This document shows, piece after piece, positions 43,769-53,557 of a stretch of 64,000 nt of DNA. The DNA is from Sphingomonas sp. Leaf32 (GTDB taxonomy: Bacteria; Pseudomonadota; Alphaproteobacteria; Sphingomonadales; Sphingomonadaceae): positions 248,001 through 312,000 of the forward strand of contig NZ_LMLA01000009.1 in assembly GCF_001421765.1 (NCBI RefSeq), read 5' to 3'. The translations under genes were made by a program, and so were the position numbers. Position 1 is the first letter of the stretch, and the number at the start of each line of letters is the position of its first letter. The notes under the pieces were generated by a model that had not been told where the DNA came from, made no database searches, and was given only the letters and a program-made list of their open reading frames with translations.

Positions 43769-45079
43769 TTACTCGGCCGCGGCCGGGGTGGCGTGACCAT
43801 GGGCGGCGGTCTGCGCGGGCGACGTGCCGCCCTCGCCCTTCAGCACCGCTTCGGTGATCGAATTGGGCAGCGGACGCGGACGCTCCATCGCCGACACGAT
43901 CGGCAGCACGACCAGGAAGTGCGCGAAATAATATCCCGCAGCGATCTGGCTGAGCAGCACCGTCACCGGCGTCGCCTCCGCACCGCCCAGATAACCGAGC
44001 ACCAGTACGTCGAGCAGCAGCACGATCAGGAAGATGCGATAGGTCGGGCGGTAATTGGCCGACTTGACCGGCGACTTGTCCAGCCACGGCAGAAAGAACA
44101 GCAGCAGGATCGAGCCGAACATCGCCAGCACGCCCCACAGCTTCGCCGGGAAGATGAAGTCGACGGTGAACGCCTTCAGGATCGCGTAGAAGGGCAGGAA
44201 ATACCATTCGGGCACGATATGCGCCGGCGTCGAGAGCGGGTTGGCCGGGATGTAATTGTCCGGATGGCCCAGCAGGTTCGGCGCGAAGAAGATCAGCGAC
44301 GCGAACACGATCAGGAACACGCCGAGGCCGAAGCCGTCCTTCGCCGTATAATATGGGTGGAAGGGCACGGTATCCTGCGGCCCCTTCACCTCGACGCCGG
44401 TCGGGTTGTTCGACCCCGGAATGTGCAGCGCCCAGATGTGCAGGATGATGACGCCCGCGATCACGAACGGCAGCAGATAGTGGAGCGAGAAGAAACGGTT
44501 AAGCGCGGCATTGTCCGGCGCATAGCCGCCCAGCAGCCATACGCGGATCGTCTCCCCCACTCCCGGTAATGCCGAGAAGAAGCCGGTGATGACCTGCGCA
44601 CCCCAGAAGCTCATCTGCCCCCAGGGGAGCACATAGCCCATGAACGCGGTCGCCATCATCAGCAGGAAGATGACGACGCCGAGCAGCCACACCATCTCGC
44701 GCGGGGCCTTGTACGACCCGTAATAGATGCCGCGCGCGATGTGCGTATAGACGACGATGAAGAACATCGACGCGCCGTTCGCGTGGGCATAGCGGATGAA
44801 CCAGCCCGACGGCACGTCGCGCATGATGCGTTCGACCGAATCGAACGCGACCGCGCCATTGGCGGCATAATGCATCGCCAGCACGATGCCGGTGATGATC
44901 TGCACCGCCAGCGCCGCGCCGGCCAGCACACCGAAGTTCCAGAAATAATTGAGGTTGCGCGGCACCGGATAGCCGGCGCCGACCGCGTTGTATACCAACC
45001 GGGGAAGCGGCAGCTTCTCGTCCAGCCACCGCATCAGCGGCTGTTTCGGTTCGTAATGCTTGGCCCAGGGGAAGCTCAT
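43769..45079 (-). CDS. petB: Cytochrome b of the bc1 complex
   Basis: The 436-residue integral membrane protein shows typical helices and heme-ligand histidines: [20 protein letters not shown] and [20 protein letters not shown] with [17 protein letters not shown], then [55 protein letters not shown] (PEWY motif). It follows a good AGGAGAG site and lies between petA and petC. Confidence 0.97.
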   Translation of the reverse strand: MSFPWAKHYEPKQPLMRWLDEKLPLPRLVYNAVGAGYPVPRNLNYFWNFGVLAGAALAVQIITGIVLAMHYAANGAVAFDSVERIMRDVPSGWFIRYAHANGASMFFIVVYTHIARGIYYGSYKAPREMVWLLGVVIFLLMMATAFMGYVLPWGQMSFWGAQVITGFFSALPGVGETIRVWLLGGYAPDNAALNRFFSLHYLLPFVIAGVIILHIWALHIPGSNNPTGVEVKGPQDTVPFHPYYTAKDGFGLGVFLIVFASLIFFAPNLLGHPDNYIPANPLSTPAHIVPEWYFLPFYAILKAFTVDFIFPAKLWGVLAMFGSILLLFFLPWLDKSPVKSANYRPTYRIFLIVLLLDVLVLGYLGGAEATPVTVLLSQIAAGYYFAHFLVVLPIVSAMERPRPLPNSITEAVLKGEGGTSPAQTAAHGHATPAAAE

Positions 45080-45089
45080 GACTCTCTCC

Positions 45090-45674
45090 TCAGCCGACCG
45101 TCACGACGGTGTCGGACGTGAATGCATATTCGGGAACGTGCAGGTTCTGCGGCGCGGGGCCGGAACGGATGCGCCCGGCGGTGTCGTAGGCCGACCCGTG
45201 GCACGGACAGAAATAGCCGCCGAACGGCCCCTTGTTCTCACCCTCGCCAGCGCCCAACGGCACGCAGCCCAGATGGGTGCAGACGCCCAGCGTGATGAGC
45301 CAGTTGGCCTTGCCCGTCTTGGTGCGTTCCGCCAGCGTCTGCGGGTCGCGCAGGTCGCTCACCGGCACGGCGTTCGCCTCGGCGATTTCCTTCGGCGTCA
45401 GGTTGCGCACGAACAGCGGCTGTTTGCGGAACGTCGCCTTGATCGCCTGTCCCGGTTCAATCGACGACAAGTCGATCTCGGTCGTGGACAGCGCCAGCGT
45501 ATCGGCGGCGGGCGACATCTGGTTGATGAGCGGCAGCGCGATCACGCCTGCGCCGACCCCTGCAAATGCCACCGCGCCGATCGACAGATAGTCGCGCCTG
45601 CGGGGATTGTCCGGCCCACCGTCGAGCGCGGTAGCGCCGCCTGCGGGTACGTGCTGATCGTCGTCAGTCGCCAT
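45090..45674 (-). CDS. petA: Rieske iron-sulfur subunit of the bc1 complex
   Basis: The 194-residue protein has an N-terminal anchor ([20 protein letters not shown], twin-Arg like RRR/RRDYL) and a Rieske domain with the two cluster motifs [10 protein letters not shown] and [20 protein letters not shown]. The electron carrier of the complex, it heads the operon petA-petB-petC-apt. About 250 bases separate it from the divergent cyclophilin gene; the promoter lies there. Confidence 0.96.
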   Translation of the reverse strand: MATDDDQHVPAGGATALDGGPDNPRRRDYLSIGAVAFAGVGAGVIALPLINQMSPAADTLALSTTEIDLSSIEPGQAIKATFRKQPLFVRNLTPKEIAEANAVPVSDLRDPQTLAERTKTGKANWLITLGVCTHLGCVPLGAGEGENKGPFGGYFCPCHGSAYDTAGRIRSGPAPQNLHVPEYAFTSDTVVTVG

Positions 45675-45924
45675 TCAACAGCCCTTGTCGTCGGACGCAT
45701 TTCGCGCCCTGCCCCTCTCCGGTCGCCTTCGTATGAGGCGACGCCGGACCGATCGGTTTTCCGTCCAGTCGCACGGGTGATAGCCGGGCGTTCGACCGTT
45801 TGCCAATCCCTTTTGCCTTTTCAGCCCCGCCGACATCCATCATGTTCAGATTGGCGCAAGCGATCACATGGTCTATGCGGCCCAACTAGTGCCTTTTGGT
45901 TTCCTCGCGCGTTTCGGGAAGTTC

Positions 45925-46623
45925 ATGCGTCGTCTCGCCCTTTTGCTCGCTGTCATCGCCTCGTTCCTTACCCTGCCCGCACTGGCGCAGGTGATCGACG
46001 TCCCCGGCCGCGAACCGCCGCCATCGACCACCGACACCCGCAATCTGTGGATCCTCGACCTGTCGACCGGCGGGCGGGTGACGATCTGGCTGCGCCCCGA
46101 TGTCGCGCCGAAGATGGTCGCGCGCATCAAGACGCTGACCCGCGAGAAGTTCTATGACGGCCTCGCCTTCCACCGGGTAGTCGACGGGTTCATGGCGCAG
46201 GGCGGCGATCCCGACGGTGACGGCACCGGCGGGTCGAAGCTGCCGAACGTGGAGAAGGAGTTCAACTATCTCCCACACGTCCGCGGCGCGGTGGCGGCGG
46301 CGCGCGCGAATGACGAAAACAGCGCGAACAGCCAGTTCTACATCATGTTCGCGCCCAAATTCTCGCTCGACAAGAAGTACACGGTGTTCGGCCGGGTGCT
46401 CGACGGGATGCAATATGTCGATGCGATCGAACGGGGCGAGCCGCCGGCGAACCCGTCGCGGATCGTCCATGCCTATATCGCCAGCGACAATCCGCCGCCG
46501 TATCAGGCCGCCGCGCCGGTCGCGCTGCCCGAAACCGTAGCCCCGCTGCCCGCGACCGCCCCGCGCAAGCCCGCCGCCACAGCGCCAGCGACGAAGCGCC
46601 CGCAACCGGCCCGCACCCGCTAA
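45925..46623 (+). CDS. Periplasmic cyclophilin-type peptidyl-prolyl isomerase
   Basis: From ATG 45925 the 232-residue protein has a signal peptide ([20 protein letters not shown]) and a cyclophilin core (about 40-190): [39 protein letters not shown] and [20 protein letters not shown], the PPIase signature. A Pro/Ala-rich C-terminal tail of about 45 residues ends in PQPARTR. It precedes queA by 17 bases. Confidence 0.94.
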   Translation: MRRLALLLAVIASFLTLPALAQVIDVPGREPPPSTTDTRNLWILDLSTGGRVTIWLRPDVAPKMVARIKTLTREKFYDGLAFHRVVDGFMAQGGDPDGDGTGGSKLPNVEKEFNYLPHVRGAVAAARANDENSANSQFYIMFAPKFSLDKKYTVFGRVLDGMQYVDAIERGEPPANPSRIVHAYIASDNPPPYQAAAPVALPETVAPLPATAPRKPAATAPATKRPQPARTR

Positions 46624-46640
46624 AGGCGAACCGCATCCCC

Positions 46641-47669
46641 ATGCACGTCGACCTGTTCGACTTCGAACTGCCGACCGACCGCATCGCACTGCGCCCCGCG
46701 TCCCCCCGCGATGCGGCGCGGATGCTGGTGCTGGACGGCGATGCGACACGGGACCTTGGCGTCCGTGACCTGCCGTCTTGCCTGCGACCTGGCGACCTGC
46801 TGGTATTCAACGACACGCGGGTCATTCCGGCGCAATTGGAGGGCAGGCGCGGCGATGCGACGATCGGCGCCACGCTGCACAAGCGCGAAGGGCCGCGCCG
46901 CTGGCGGGCGTTCGTGCGCAACGGGCGGCGGCTGCGCGACGGTGACGCGATCGATTTCGGCGCGGGCGTCACCGCGACCGCGAGCGACAAGGGCGACGAC
47001 GGCAGCTTCGCGCTGGATTTCGCCGGCGACGAACCGGTCGAGCTACTGCTGGAGCGCGCCGGCCGGATGCCGCTGCCGCCCTATATCGCGTCGAAGCGCG
47101 GCGGGGCAGACGCGCGCGATGCGGAGGATTACCAGACGCTGTTCGCGCGCGAGGCCGGCGCGGTCGCCGCGCCCACCGCCGCGCTGCACTTCACGCCCGA
47201 GCTGATGGCGGCGCTTGAGGCGGCGGGGATCGGCCATGCCACGCTGACGCTGCATGTCGGGGCGGGCACCTTCCTGCCGGTGAAGGCCGACGATACCGAC
47301 GACCACAGGATGCACGCCGAATGGGGCCGGATCGACCGCGCGACGGCGGACCGGCTGAATGCCATACGCGCCGGGGGCGGCCGCGTCATCGCGGTCGGCA
47401 CCACCAGCCTGCGCCTGATCGAGAGTGCCACCGACGCCGATGGCCAGGTGCAGCCGTTCGAGGGCGACACCGCAATCTTCATCACCCCCGGTTACCGGTT
47501 CAAGGGGATCGACGGGCTGATGACCAATTTCCACCTGCCCAAATCGACGCTGTTCATGCTGGTGTCGGCGCTGATGGGGCGCGAGCGGATGCTGGCCGCC
47601 TATGCCCATGCCATCGCCGCGGAATATCGATTCTACTCCTATGGCGATGCGTCGCTGCTGCTACCCTAG
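46641..47669 (+). CDS. queA: S-adenosylmethionine:tRNA ribosyltransferase-isomerase
   Basis: QueA adds the epoxy-cyclopentandiol part of queuosine to tRNA, 342 residues. Typical blocks are [70 protein letters not shown] and [20 protein letters not shown]. Its 3' end overlaps the convergent symporter gene by 9 bases. Confidence 0.97.
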   Translation: MHVDLFDFELPTDRIALRPASPRDAARMLVLDGDATRDLGVRDLPSCLRPGDLLVFNDTRVIPAQLEGRRGDATIGATLHKREGPRRWRAFVRNGRRLRDGDAIDFGAGVTATASDKGDDGSFALDFAGDEPVELLLERAGRMPLPPYIASKRGGADARDAEDYQTLFAREAGAVAAPTAALHFTPELMAALEAAGIGHATLTLHVGAGTFLPVKADDTDDHRMHAEWGRIDRATADRLNAIRAGGGRVIAVGTTSLRLIESATDADGQVQPFEGDTAIFITPGYRFKGIDGLMTNFHLPKSTLFMLVSALMGRERMLAAYAHAIAAEYRFYSYGDASLLLP

Positions 47670-48959
47670 CGCAACCTCGGCCGGGGCGTCGGCAGGCGCG
47701 GCGAGTAGCCCTTCGCGCTTGGCGACGATGGTCGGCACCAGCATCTGACCCGCGACGTTGACGGCGGTCCGGCCCATGTCGAGGATCGGATCGATCGCCA
47801 GCAACAACCCCGCCCCCTCCAGCGGCAGGCCGAGCGTGGTCAGCGTCAGCGTCAGCATCACGGTCGCGCCGGTCAATCCGGCGGTCGCCGCCGATCCCAG
47901 CACCGACACCATCACGATCAGCGCATAATCGCCCGCACCCAGCGGCAGGCCGAAGAATTGCGCGACGAAGATCGCCGACACCGCCGGATAGATCGCGGCG
48001 CACCCGTCCATCTTGGTCGTCGACCCCAGCGGCACGGCGAAGGCGGCATAGGCGGCGGGCACGCCCAGCGCCTGCTCGGTCCGCTCCTGCGTCACCGGCA
48101 GCGTGCCGACCGACGAGCGGGTGACGAAGCCGAGCTGGATCGCCGGCCATGCGCGGCGGAAGAACCACAGGGGCGAGATACGGTGCAGCGCCAGCAGCGC
48201 CGGATAGACGACGAACAGCACGATGCCGAGGCCGAGATAGACCGTCGCGGCAAAGGCGCCGAGCGAGGACAAGGTGCCCCAGCCATAGCGAACGATCGCA
48301 TCGCCGATCAGCGCCGCCGACCCGATCGGCGTCAGCGCGATGACCCAGCGCAGCAACCGCCGCAGGATCATCAATGCCGAGGTGTTGAAGGCAAGGAACG
48401 GCTCCCCTGCTGCCCCGACCCGCACCGCCGCCGCGCCGACCGCGATGGCGACGACGATGATCTGCAACACGTTGAACCCCAGCGTCGTCGTCGCCGCGCC
48501 CTCCGCGACCTTGGTCGAGGCGGTCAGGCCGAGCAGGTTGGACGGCACCAGACCCCTGAGGAAATCGAGCCACGTCCCCACCGTGCCGGGCTGTTTCGCG
48601 CTGGCCAACGGCACCGCGCTGTGCAGGCCGGGCTGGAGCGTCAACGCGAGGACGATGCCGATCGACACGGCGATCAGCGCGGTCAGCGCGAACCATAACA
48701 GGGTCTGCCCGACCAGCCGCGCGGCGTTGGGCAGGTCGCGCAACGCCGCGATCGACCCGACGATGGCAGTGAACACCAGCGCCGGAACCAGCACCTTGAG
48801 CAGTTGCACGAAAATCTGGCCGATGGTGTGCAGCAATGTGCCGATCGCACCATCGGCCCCGCCCGCCTCGGCGGCGATCAGGCCCAGCGCAACACCCGCG
48901 ACCATGCCGATCGCGACCTGAATGCCGAAGGACGGCAGGATTTTCGTTGCTTTTTGCAT
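47661..48959 (-). CDS. Dicarboxylate/amino-acid:cation symporter (DAACS family)
   Basis: The 432-residue protein has eight or so hydrophobic helices and the family's signature [11 protein letters not shown] (TSSSxxTLP variant), [36 protein letters not shown], and [14 protein letters not shown] [20 protein letters not shown]. It resembles GltP/DctA-type sodium or proton symporters for glutamate, aspartate or C4-dicarboxylates. The start [19 protein letters not shown] is family-like. Confidence 0.93.
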   Translation of the reverse strand: MQKATKILPSFGIQVAIGMVAGVALGLIAAEAGGADGAIGTLLHTIGQIFVQLLKVLVPALVFTAIVGSIAALRDLPNAARLVGQTLLWFALTALIAVSIGIVLALTLQPGLHSAVPLASAKQPGTVGTWLDFLRGLVPSNLLGLTASTKVAEGAATTTLGFNVLQIIVVAIAVGAAAVRVGAAGEPFLAFNTSALMILRRLLRWVIALTPIGSAALIGDAIVRYGWGTLSSLGAFAATVYLGLGIVLFVVYPALLALHRISPLWFFRRAWPAIQLGFVTRSSVGTLPVTQERTEQALGVPAAYAAFAVPLGSTTKMDGCAAIYPAVSAIFVAQFFGLPLGAGDYALIVMVSVLGSAATAGLTGATVMLTLTLTTLGLPLEGAGLLLAIDPILDMGRTAVNVAGQMLVPTIVAKREGLLAAPADAPAEVALG

Positions 48960-49027
48960 GGGCGAGGACTTCGGTGTGCGGGGCGTCCGCTACAACGAAG
49001 CATTTCTACGATCGGCCCAATGCGGCG

Positions 49028-50410
49028 TTACAGCCCCTCCCCGCCGACCCAATGCGCGTTCGATAGATAGCGGGCGACGTCCCAGACCTGTCGCCGCAGA
49101 TCGGGCACGGCGACGATTTCCCAGAACGCGCCGCGCGTCATCGGCCCGATCGCGAACAGCCGCTCGTCACTCGCGCCATCGACACGCAGCACGCGCCCGG
49201 TACGTTCGACGTCGATACCCAGATGTTCGCTATCCGGACGGATGCGCCCCGCCGCGACCAGCGCCGACAGCAACGGATCGTCGGTCCGGGCGACATCGCC
49301 CTGCGGCCCGATGCAGGAGATGACGCGCGTGGCGTGGATGTGCCGCAACGCATCCTCGCCGCGCGGCCGCCATTCGAGAATGACACCACCGTCATCGGCT
49401 TCCTTCGCATCGCAGCTCTTGCCCGCCAGCAGCGTCAGCCGCCCGCTCGCCACCATCGCGTCGATCCGATCGGCGACGGCGGGGGCCAGGCGGTGGCGAT
49501 GAATGTCCCACCACGGCCGGACATGGCGCAGGAACCGGCGGCGCTCCACCGGGTCCGCCGCCGCCCAGATGCCCTGGGTGAACGGGCGCAGTTCGTCGAT
49601 CGCGCTGCGCCAGCCGATCGCCCTTCCCCGTGCGCGGACCGTCCGCACCAGTTCGGAGAGCGGCGGGCGCGGACGCTCGGTCAGCGGCTGCGCGGGCGGG
49701 GTCGCGGACGCATGGCGATGCGGCAGCAGTCCGCGCCGCGACAGGGCAACGATCCGCCCGCCAAACCCTTGCGCCTCCAGCGTCAGCACGACATCGACCA
49801 TCGTCAGCCCGGTGCCGATCAGCAACACGGTATCGTCGTCGGTAAGGCCGGCGGTCGCCCCTGCCGCCCATGGATTGCCGACATAGGCCGGCCGGTCCGC
49901 GATTCCGCCCAGTCCCGGCGGCACCTGCGGCGCGAGATTGCCGACCGCCAGCACCACCGCGTCGGCCGCGACCCGCCCGCCATCCCGCAGCAGCACCGTC
50001 GCGCCATCGACGCCGACCGCCTCGCCGTCGATCACGGTCAGCCTGTCGGGCGACGCGGCCTGCGCCGCCGCCAGCGTCTCGCGCAGGTACGTCCCATAGA
50101 GCGCACGGGGCACGAAGTCCGCGCCGCCCAACGGCGTGTCCCGCTGGCCGAACCAGCGCACGAAATGGTCCGGCTGATCGGGAAAGGCGCTCATGTTCGC
50201 GGCACGCACGTTCAGCAGATGGTCGCTCTGGCGCGTGCCATAGGCGACGCCCAGCCCCGCCGCATCGCCCCGTTCGATCAGGGTCGCTGCCGGACCATCA
50301 TGCCGCAGCAGGTTGATCGCCAGCAGCGTGCCGGAGAATCCCGCCCCGACGATGGCAACATGGCGGATCGTGCCGGGAACGGCGTCGGAAGCGATGGAAT
50401 GCGACGTCAT
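49028..50410 (-). CDS. FAD/NAD(P)-binding protein (PF13454-type)
   Basis: The 460-residue protein from ATG 50410 (MTSHSIASDAVPGTIRHVAI) has an FAD Rossmann motif VAIVGAGFSGTLLAINLL and the block GLGVAYGTRQSDHLLNVRAANMSAFPDQ (cut), the signature of the PF13454 family. A second NAD(P)-type motif is DDTVLLIGTGLTMVDVVLTL. Some relatives act as ornithine or amino-acid monooxygenase-like enzymes; the substrate here is unknown. It lies 92 bases from the tRNA gene, divergent. Confidence 0.85.
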   Translation of the reverse strand: MTSHSIASDAVPGTIRHVAIVGAGFSGTLLAINLLRHDGPAATLIERGDAAGLGVAYGTRQSDHLLNVRAANMSAFPDQPDHFVRWFGQRDTPLGGADFVPRALYGTYLRETLAAAQAASPDRLTVIDGEAVGVDGATVLLRDGGRVAADAVVLAVGNLAPQVPPGLGGIADRPAYVGNPWAAGATAGLTDDDTVLLIGTGLTMVDVVLTLEAQGFGGRIVALSRRGLLPHRHASATPPAQPLTERPRPPLSELVRTVRARGRAIGWRSAIDELRPFTQGIWAAADPVERRRFLRHVRPWWDIHRHRLAPAVADRIDAMVASGRLTLLAGKSCDAKEADDGGVILEWRPRGEDALRHIHATRVISCIGPQGDVARTDDPLLSALVAAGRIRPDSEHLGIDVERTGRVLRVDGASDERLFAIGPMTRGAFWEIVAVPDLRRQVWDVARYLSNAHWVGGEGL

Positions 50411-50501
50411 GCACCGGCGATACCACAGCCACGGCTCATTGGAAGTTGTACGCGCCCGCTTGCACCCGCCGGATCCGTTGGGTAAGGGCATCGCTACCCA
50501 A

Positions 50502-50543
50502 GCGGGTGTAGCTCAATGGTAGAGCAGAAGCTTCCCAAGCTTC
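50502..50543 (+). tRNA. tRNA-Gly(CCC), 5' half only, cut by the prophage
   Basis: The 5' strand of the acceptor stem (50502-50508, GCGGGTG), D-arm (GCTC / GAGC) and a perfect anticodon arm (GAAGC, loop TTCCCAA, GCTTC) are present, with anticodon CCC at 50534-50536. The sequence then departs from any tRNA: no T-arm GTTCGA and no 3' acceptor strand appear in the next 100 bases. The break falls just after the anticodon stem, so this is the left junction of an inserted element. An inverted repeat TTGGGTA / TACCCAA (50478-50501) abuts the gene. Confidence 0.85.
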
Positions 50544-50620
50544 ACCGCGCTAACAAAATCAGTCACTTAGGCGTGATTTTCATTCCGATAATCAAAAGCT
50601 TCGCGGCAATGTTGGAATGG

Positions 50621-51178
50621 CTACGACGCCTTCCAGCCCGTGCCGCTGAAGTAGGTAAGCGTCCGGATACCCCCGGAGACGAGCGGTACTGTGCCGCCGC
50701 CGACCAGTCCGGCGATGACCATCCCGAAGACCCCGAGCACACTGTTCGATGTGACGGTGAAGGTGGCGCCCGGCCAGACATTGGTGCTGGTCGGCGTGAT
50801 CGTAACCGTGCCCGTCAGGTTCACGATCGGCGCCGTCACCAGCGGAACCAGCGCCATGGTACCCGACGTCATCGGGATCGGCGCAGGCGCATAATCCTGC
50901 CGCTGCGGCCGCCAGTAATACCCTGACGAATCGCCTTCGCAGACCATCACGGTCTGCACGTTGCCCCATAGGTCGCTGACACGACCGTACTTGCCCCGCA
51001 ACGCTGCGCTGGCAGGGAAGGCTGCGAGCAACTGACCAACCGTCTGAAACGCACCGTCGTTGACGAACTGGATGGGCGCAGCGGCAAACCGCCTCTCGAT
51101 GTCGGCCAGTACATCTGGGAGGATTGCGGCCTTCATCTCCTCGATGGTTGCAGTGTAGAAGGGTGTGTTCACGTCCAT
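50621..51178 (-). CDS. Phage hypothetical protein, distal tail-type
   Basis: The 185-residue protein starts MDVNTPFYTATIEEMKAAIL and continues LAAFPASAALRGKYGRVSDL, a WGNVQTVMVCEGDSSGYYWRP block, then a Gly/Thr/Val-rich beta half (PIVNLTGTVTITPTSTNVWP ... GGIRTLTYFSGTGWKAS). The C-terminal half resembles phage tail or capsule-binding beta modules. No named family recognised. It is the last phage gene before the tRNA junction and its ATG abuts the stop of the SGNH protein. Confidence 0.7.
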   Translation of the reverse strand: MDVNTPFYTATIEEMKAAILPDVLADIERRFAAAPIQFVNDGAFQTVGQLLAAFPASAALRGKYGRVSDLWGNVQTVMVCEGDSSGYYWRPQRQDYAPAPIPMTSGTMALVPLVTAPIVNLTGTVTITPTSTNVWPGATFTVTSNSVLGVFGMVIAGLVGGGTVPLVSGGIRTLTYFSGTGWKAS

Positions 51179-52761
51179 CAGTACAGCGTGCTCCTACGCC
51201 GAACACCCATCTGTCGAATGGTGAAATTGCATGATCCAGCAGCGCGCGCGACCGCTCTGACCTCTGCCGTTACATAAGGGAACGTCCCGGTAATTGTCGG
51301 CAGCGCGAAGGGTCGTGTCGACAGCATCAGGCTACACGGTTCATTTATACCGTAATCGACTGACGCGTTCGCCGCGAACATGTCGAAGCTGGACACGCTG
51401 GTCGCGCCCCCGCCGCCGCCGCTGTTCGACACTAGCGAAAGATACAACGACGAAAGATTGACCGGCGGGGCGGTGATGTCGACCATAGCCACTGCCTGAA
51501 TGATGTCGCCGGCGCGCAATGCGGCATTATATGTACCGCCGTTTGCGCTGCTGCCATTCAAGTCCTGACGTAGCCGCACAAGGTCGCCATTACCCGCAAA
51601 GGTGGCAACAATGGTCACGTCATTACCCAAACCGTTCGCGCTTGGGACGTTGTCGATGATCGCAGTGGCACCGCCACCAGCGCTCGCAATATAACCGCCT
51701 GGCACGATGGTCGCCGACACGGATACACCAGTCGCGGTGGCAGTTGCGGCAACAGCCGACCCAGCAGCATTGACCATTGAGTAGGTCCCGGCCGTTCCCG
51801 TGGTATTCACGAACGTATTGGCAGGGATACCTGAACCTGTAACCTGCGTCCCGCTTGGAACTGCGCGCCCCGCAGTGACAACCAGCGAGCTGCTACCCGA
51901 CGTCGTATTTGCGGTAAGGATCGCTGTTGATACACCAGTGCCAGCGTTACCGCCGCTCGCAGTGGCAAACAGCGGATTGGCCAGCAACTGCCGCCGACCG
52001 TTACCCGCCGCCTCAGCCACGTTCTGGATCATAATCGACCCGCGCGCAGGCGTGATAAGACGGTCGAACAGCGCGGAAAGGCTTTTACCCCATAGATAGC
52101 CGCCAAGAGCGTTTGGATGCGTGACGTCATAGACCAGCGTCGGTCGCAAGACGATGCCGGTCGCCGATGCAGTCGGGTTCGTGATGATGGCGAAAGCGTC
52201 GTGCACATAAACGTTCGGGGTCACTTCGCCGTATTCCGTGAGCATCTGACGCAGATCCATCAACGCAGCGGTTTTCTCCACGCTGTTGATGCCGTTCGCA
52301 CCGACTTCGTTCTCGACGACGACGATCATTGCCGCGTCGAGCGCGAGCTGCACCATAGTCCTTATGTTCTTTGCGGCATTCTCGGCCACGTTGGCGATCG
52401 TAATTGTTGCCCCGCTTACCGCATCTACGAAGATCGCCGGTCCGGTCGAAGAGGTCTGGGCGACATCATTCACGCCACATTGCAGATACATGATCCCGGC
52501 GTTAGTTTTGCGTGGATCGCCCGTGCCATCCAACATTCGCTTCAGGATTTGATCGGTGCGCTCGCCCGAGACGCCATAGGTCAGGCCTACAACAAATCGC
52601 TGCCCCAACAGCGCCTTAGCTACGACCAGTGGTGACCGGGCACCATAGGTCAACTTGAAGGGGTCGACATAAATCCCATCAATGCGGCTATCGCCAGTCG
52701 CGGAAATGACGTCGCGCGGCCTGCTGAACACCGCAGCGCTCCCTGGAAACATGACTTCCAT
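51178..52761 (-). CDS. SGNH/GDSL-hydrolase-bearing phage tail protein
   Basis: The 527-residue protein has the four SGNH blocks: TGDSRIDG with nucleophile Ser25 (block I), GVSGERTDQ with Gly66 (block II), YLQCGVNDV with Asn98 (block III), and YDVTHPNALGG with Asp212 and His215 (block V). The catalytic triad Ser-Asp-His and the oxyanion Gly and Asn are thus all present. The C-terminal 300 residues are Ser/Thr/Gly-rich beta repeats typical of fibres. It may de-esterify surface polysaccharide (for example acetyl groups on capsule or EPS) as the virion docks. Confidence 0.85.
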   Translation of the reverse strand: MEVMFPGSAAVFSRPRDVISATGDSRIDGIYVDPFKLTYGARSPLVVAKALLGQRFVVGLTYGVSGERTDQILKRMLDGTGDPRKTNAGIMYLQCGVNDVAQTSSTGPAIFVDAVSGATITIANVAENAAKNIRTMVQLALDAAMIVVVENEVGANGINSVEKTAALMDLRQMLTEYGEVTPNVYVHDAFAIITNPTASATGIVLRPTLVYDVTHPNALGGYLWGKSLSALFDRLITPARGSIMIQNVAEAAGNGRRQLLANPLFATASGGNAGTGVSTAILTANTTSGSSSLVVTAGRAVPSGTQVTGSGIPANTFVNTTGTAGTYSMVNAAGSAVAATATATGVSVSATIVPGGYIASAGGGATAIIDNVPSANGLGNDVTIVATFAGNGDLVRLRQDLNGSSANGGTYNAALRAGDIIQAVAMVDITAPPVNLSSLYLSLVSNSGGGGGATSVSSFDMFAANASVDYGINEPCSLMLSTRPFALPTITGTFPYVTAEVRAVARAAGSCNFTIRQMGVRRRSTLY

Positions 52762-52764
52762 CGG

Positions 52765-53160
52765 TCAGCCCTCGTCTGCTGCGAATGCCTGGCCGGTCGT
52801 CGCACCCCAGATGGATACGGCACCGGCATAATTGGCTTTGAAGGTCGCGCCGGGTGGCACCCTCCGGCTCGGCGCCGACGGTCCGGCCGGGACACCCAGG
52901 TCATTGACCCACAAATCGCCCGACGAAAGGTTTTGCCCCGTCAGGACCTTCCGATTTGGATTGGCCGGCGCGAGCTGCTGCGCCGCGCCCCCGGCCGCGA
53001 TCGTGCCGCTCCGATCGCTACCGTCGGGCAAAGCCGACGTCGACTTGCCATCCGGACTGACCGTCGCGACGATCGGTATCTTGCCCTGTCGCCCGCTGGT
53101 GAACGTCACCGGCACGGCAGCGACGCTGCCGCCCAGCTCGCTGGCGCCATTGTACGGCAT
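52765..53160 (-). CDS. Phage hypothetical protein, 131 residues
   Basis: A small soluble protein with beta-rich, Gly/Pro-containing sequence (SVAAVPVTFTSGRQGKIPIV, then GVPAGPSAPSRRVPPGATFK and AVSIWGATTGQAFAADEG). No family recognised. Its start overlaps the stop of the next gene upstream by one base and its stop is 3 bases from the SGNH gene, so it is part of the late operon, possibly a fibre chaperone or connector. Confidence 0.7.
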   Translation of the reverse strand: MPYNGASELGGSVAAVPVTFTSGRQGKIPIVATVSPDGKSTSALPDGSDRSGTIAAGGAAQQLAPANPNRKVLTGQNLSSGDLWVNDLGVPAGPSAPSRRVPPGATFKANYAGAVSIWGATTGQAFAADEG

Positions 53161-53306
53161 CAGCCGCGCGTCCCCGGCGCGGCCTTCGCATTACGGATCG
53201 CCTCCTTCACCTCGCGAACCGTCGACTTCACGACCGGCACCGCCGCGATCGCGATCGGTGCGAGCTTGATGCCGACGCGGATGATCTGCCCGATATTGAT
53301 TTTCAT
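53160..53306 (-). CDS. Small phage protein, 48 residues
   Basis: MKINIGQIIRVGIKLAPIAI with a hydrophobic core (APIAIAAVPVV) and a basic tail ending KAAPGTRG. One possible amphipathic or membrane-touching helix; it could be a second lysis factor, but this is inference. Frame and overlap with both neighbours (one base with the 131-residue gene, 4 bases with the holin-like gene) support it. Confidence 0.6.
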   Translation of the reverse strand: MKINIGQIIRVGIKLAPIAIAAVPVVKSTVREVKEAIRNAKAAPGTRG

Positions 53307-53557
53307 CGTACTTCCTCCGTTGCGATAGGATCGGACCTTGTCCCGGCCGGCTCGACGCCGCCTTTCGGTCGGAAGGTGCCGATCACACCGATCAGCCCCG
53401 TCACAGCAGCCGAGATGAACCCCAACGCCGCGACGATCTGCGCCAGCTTCGTCTCCGCATCGACGGTGACACACACGATCGCGGCGGTCAGCGTCAGCAC
53501 GACGATGGCGGCCAGCGTCGCGAGGTAGGCGGTGACCGGCTGCGACGCCCAGTTCAT
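53303..53557 (-). CDS. Holin-like membrane protein
   Basis: The 84-residue protein has two hydrophobic helices (AYLATLAAIVVLTLTAAIVC and IVAALGFISAAVTGLIGVIG) joined by a short charged turn and a charged C-terminal tail (RSDPIATEEVR). Size, topology and place next to the endolysin fit a phage holin. No named family is recognised. Confidence 0.65.
   Translation of the reverse strand: MNWASQPVTAYLATLAAIVVLTLTAAIVCVTVDAETKLAQIVAALGFISAAVTGLIGVIGTFRPKGGVEPAGTRSDPIATEEVR

Noticed and set aside
50513..50600. Group I intron within the tRNA anticodon loop
   Set aside because: The break is after the complete 3' anticodon stem, not in the loop, and no 3' half of the tRNA is seen afterwards, so insertion is the simpler reading.
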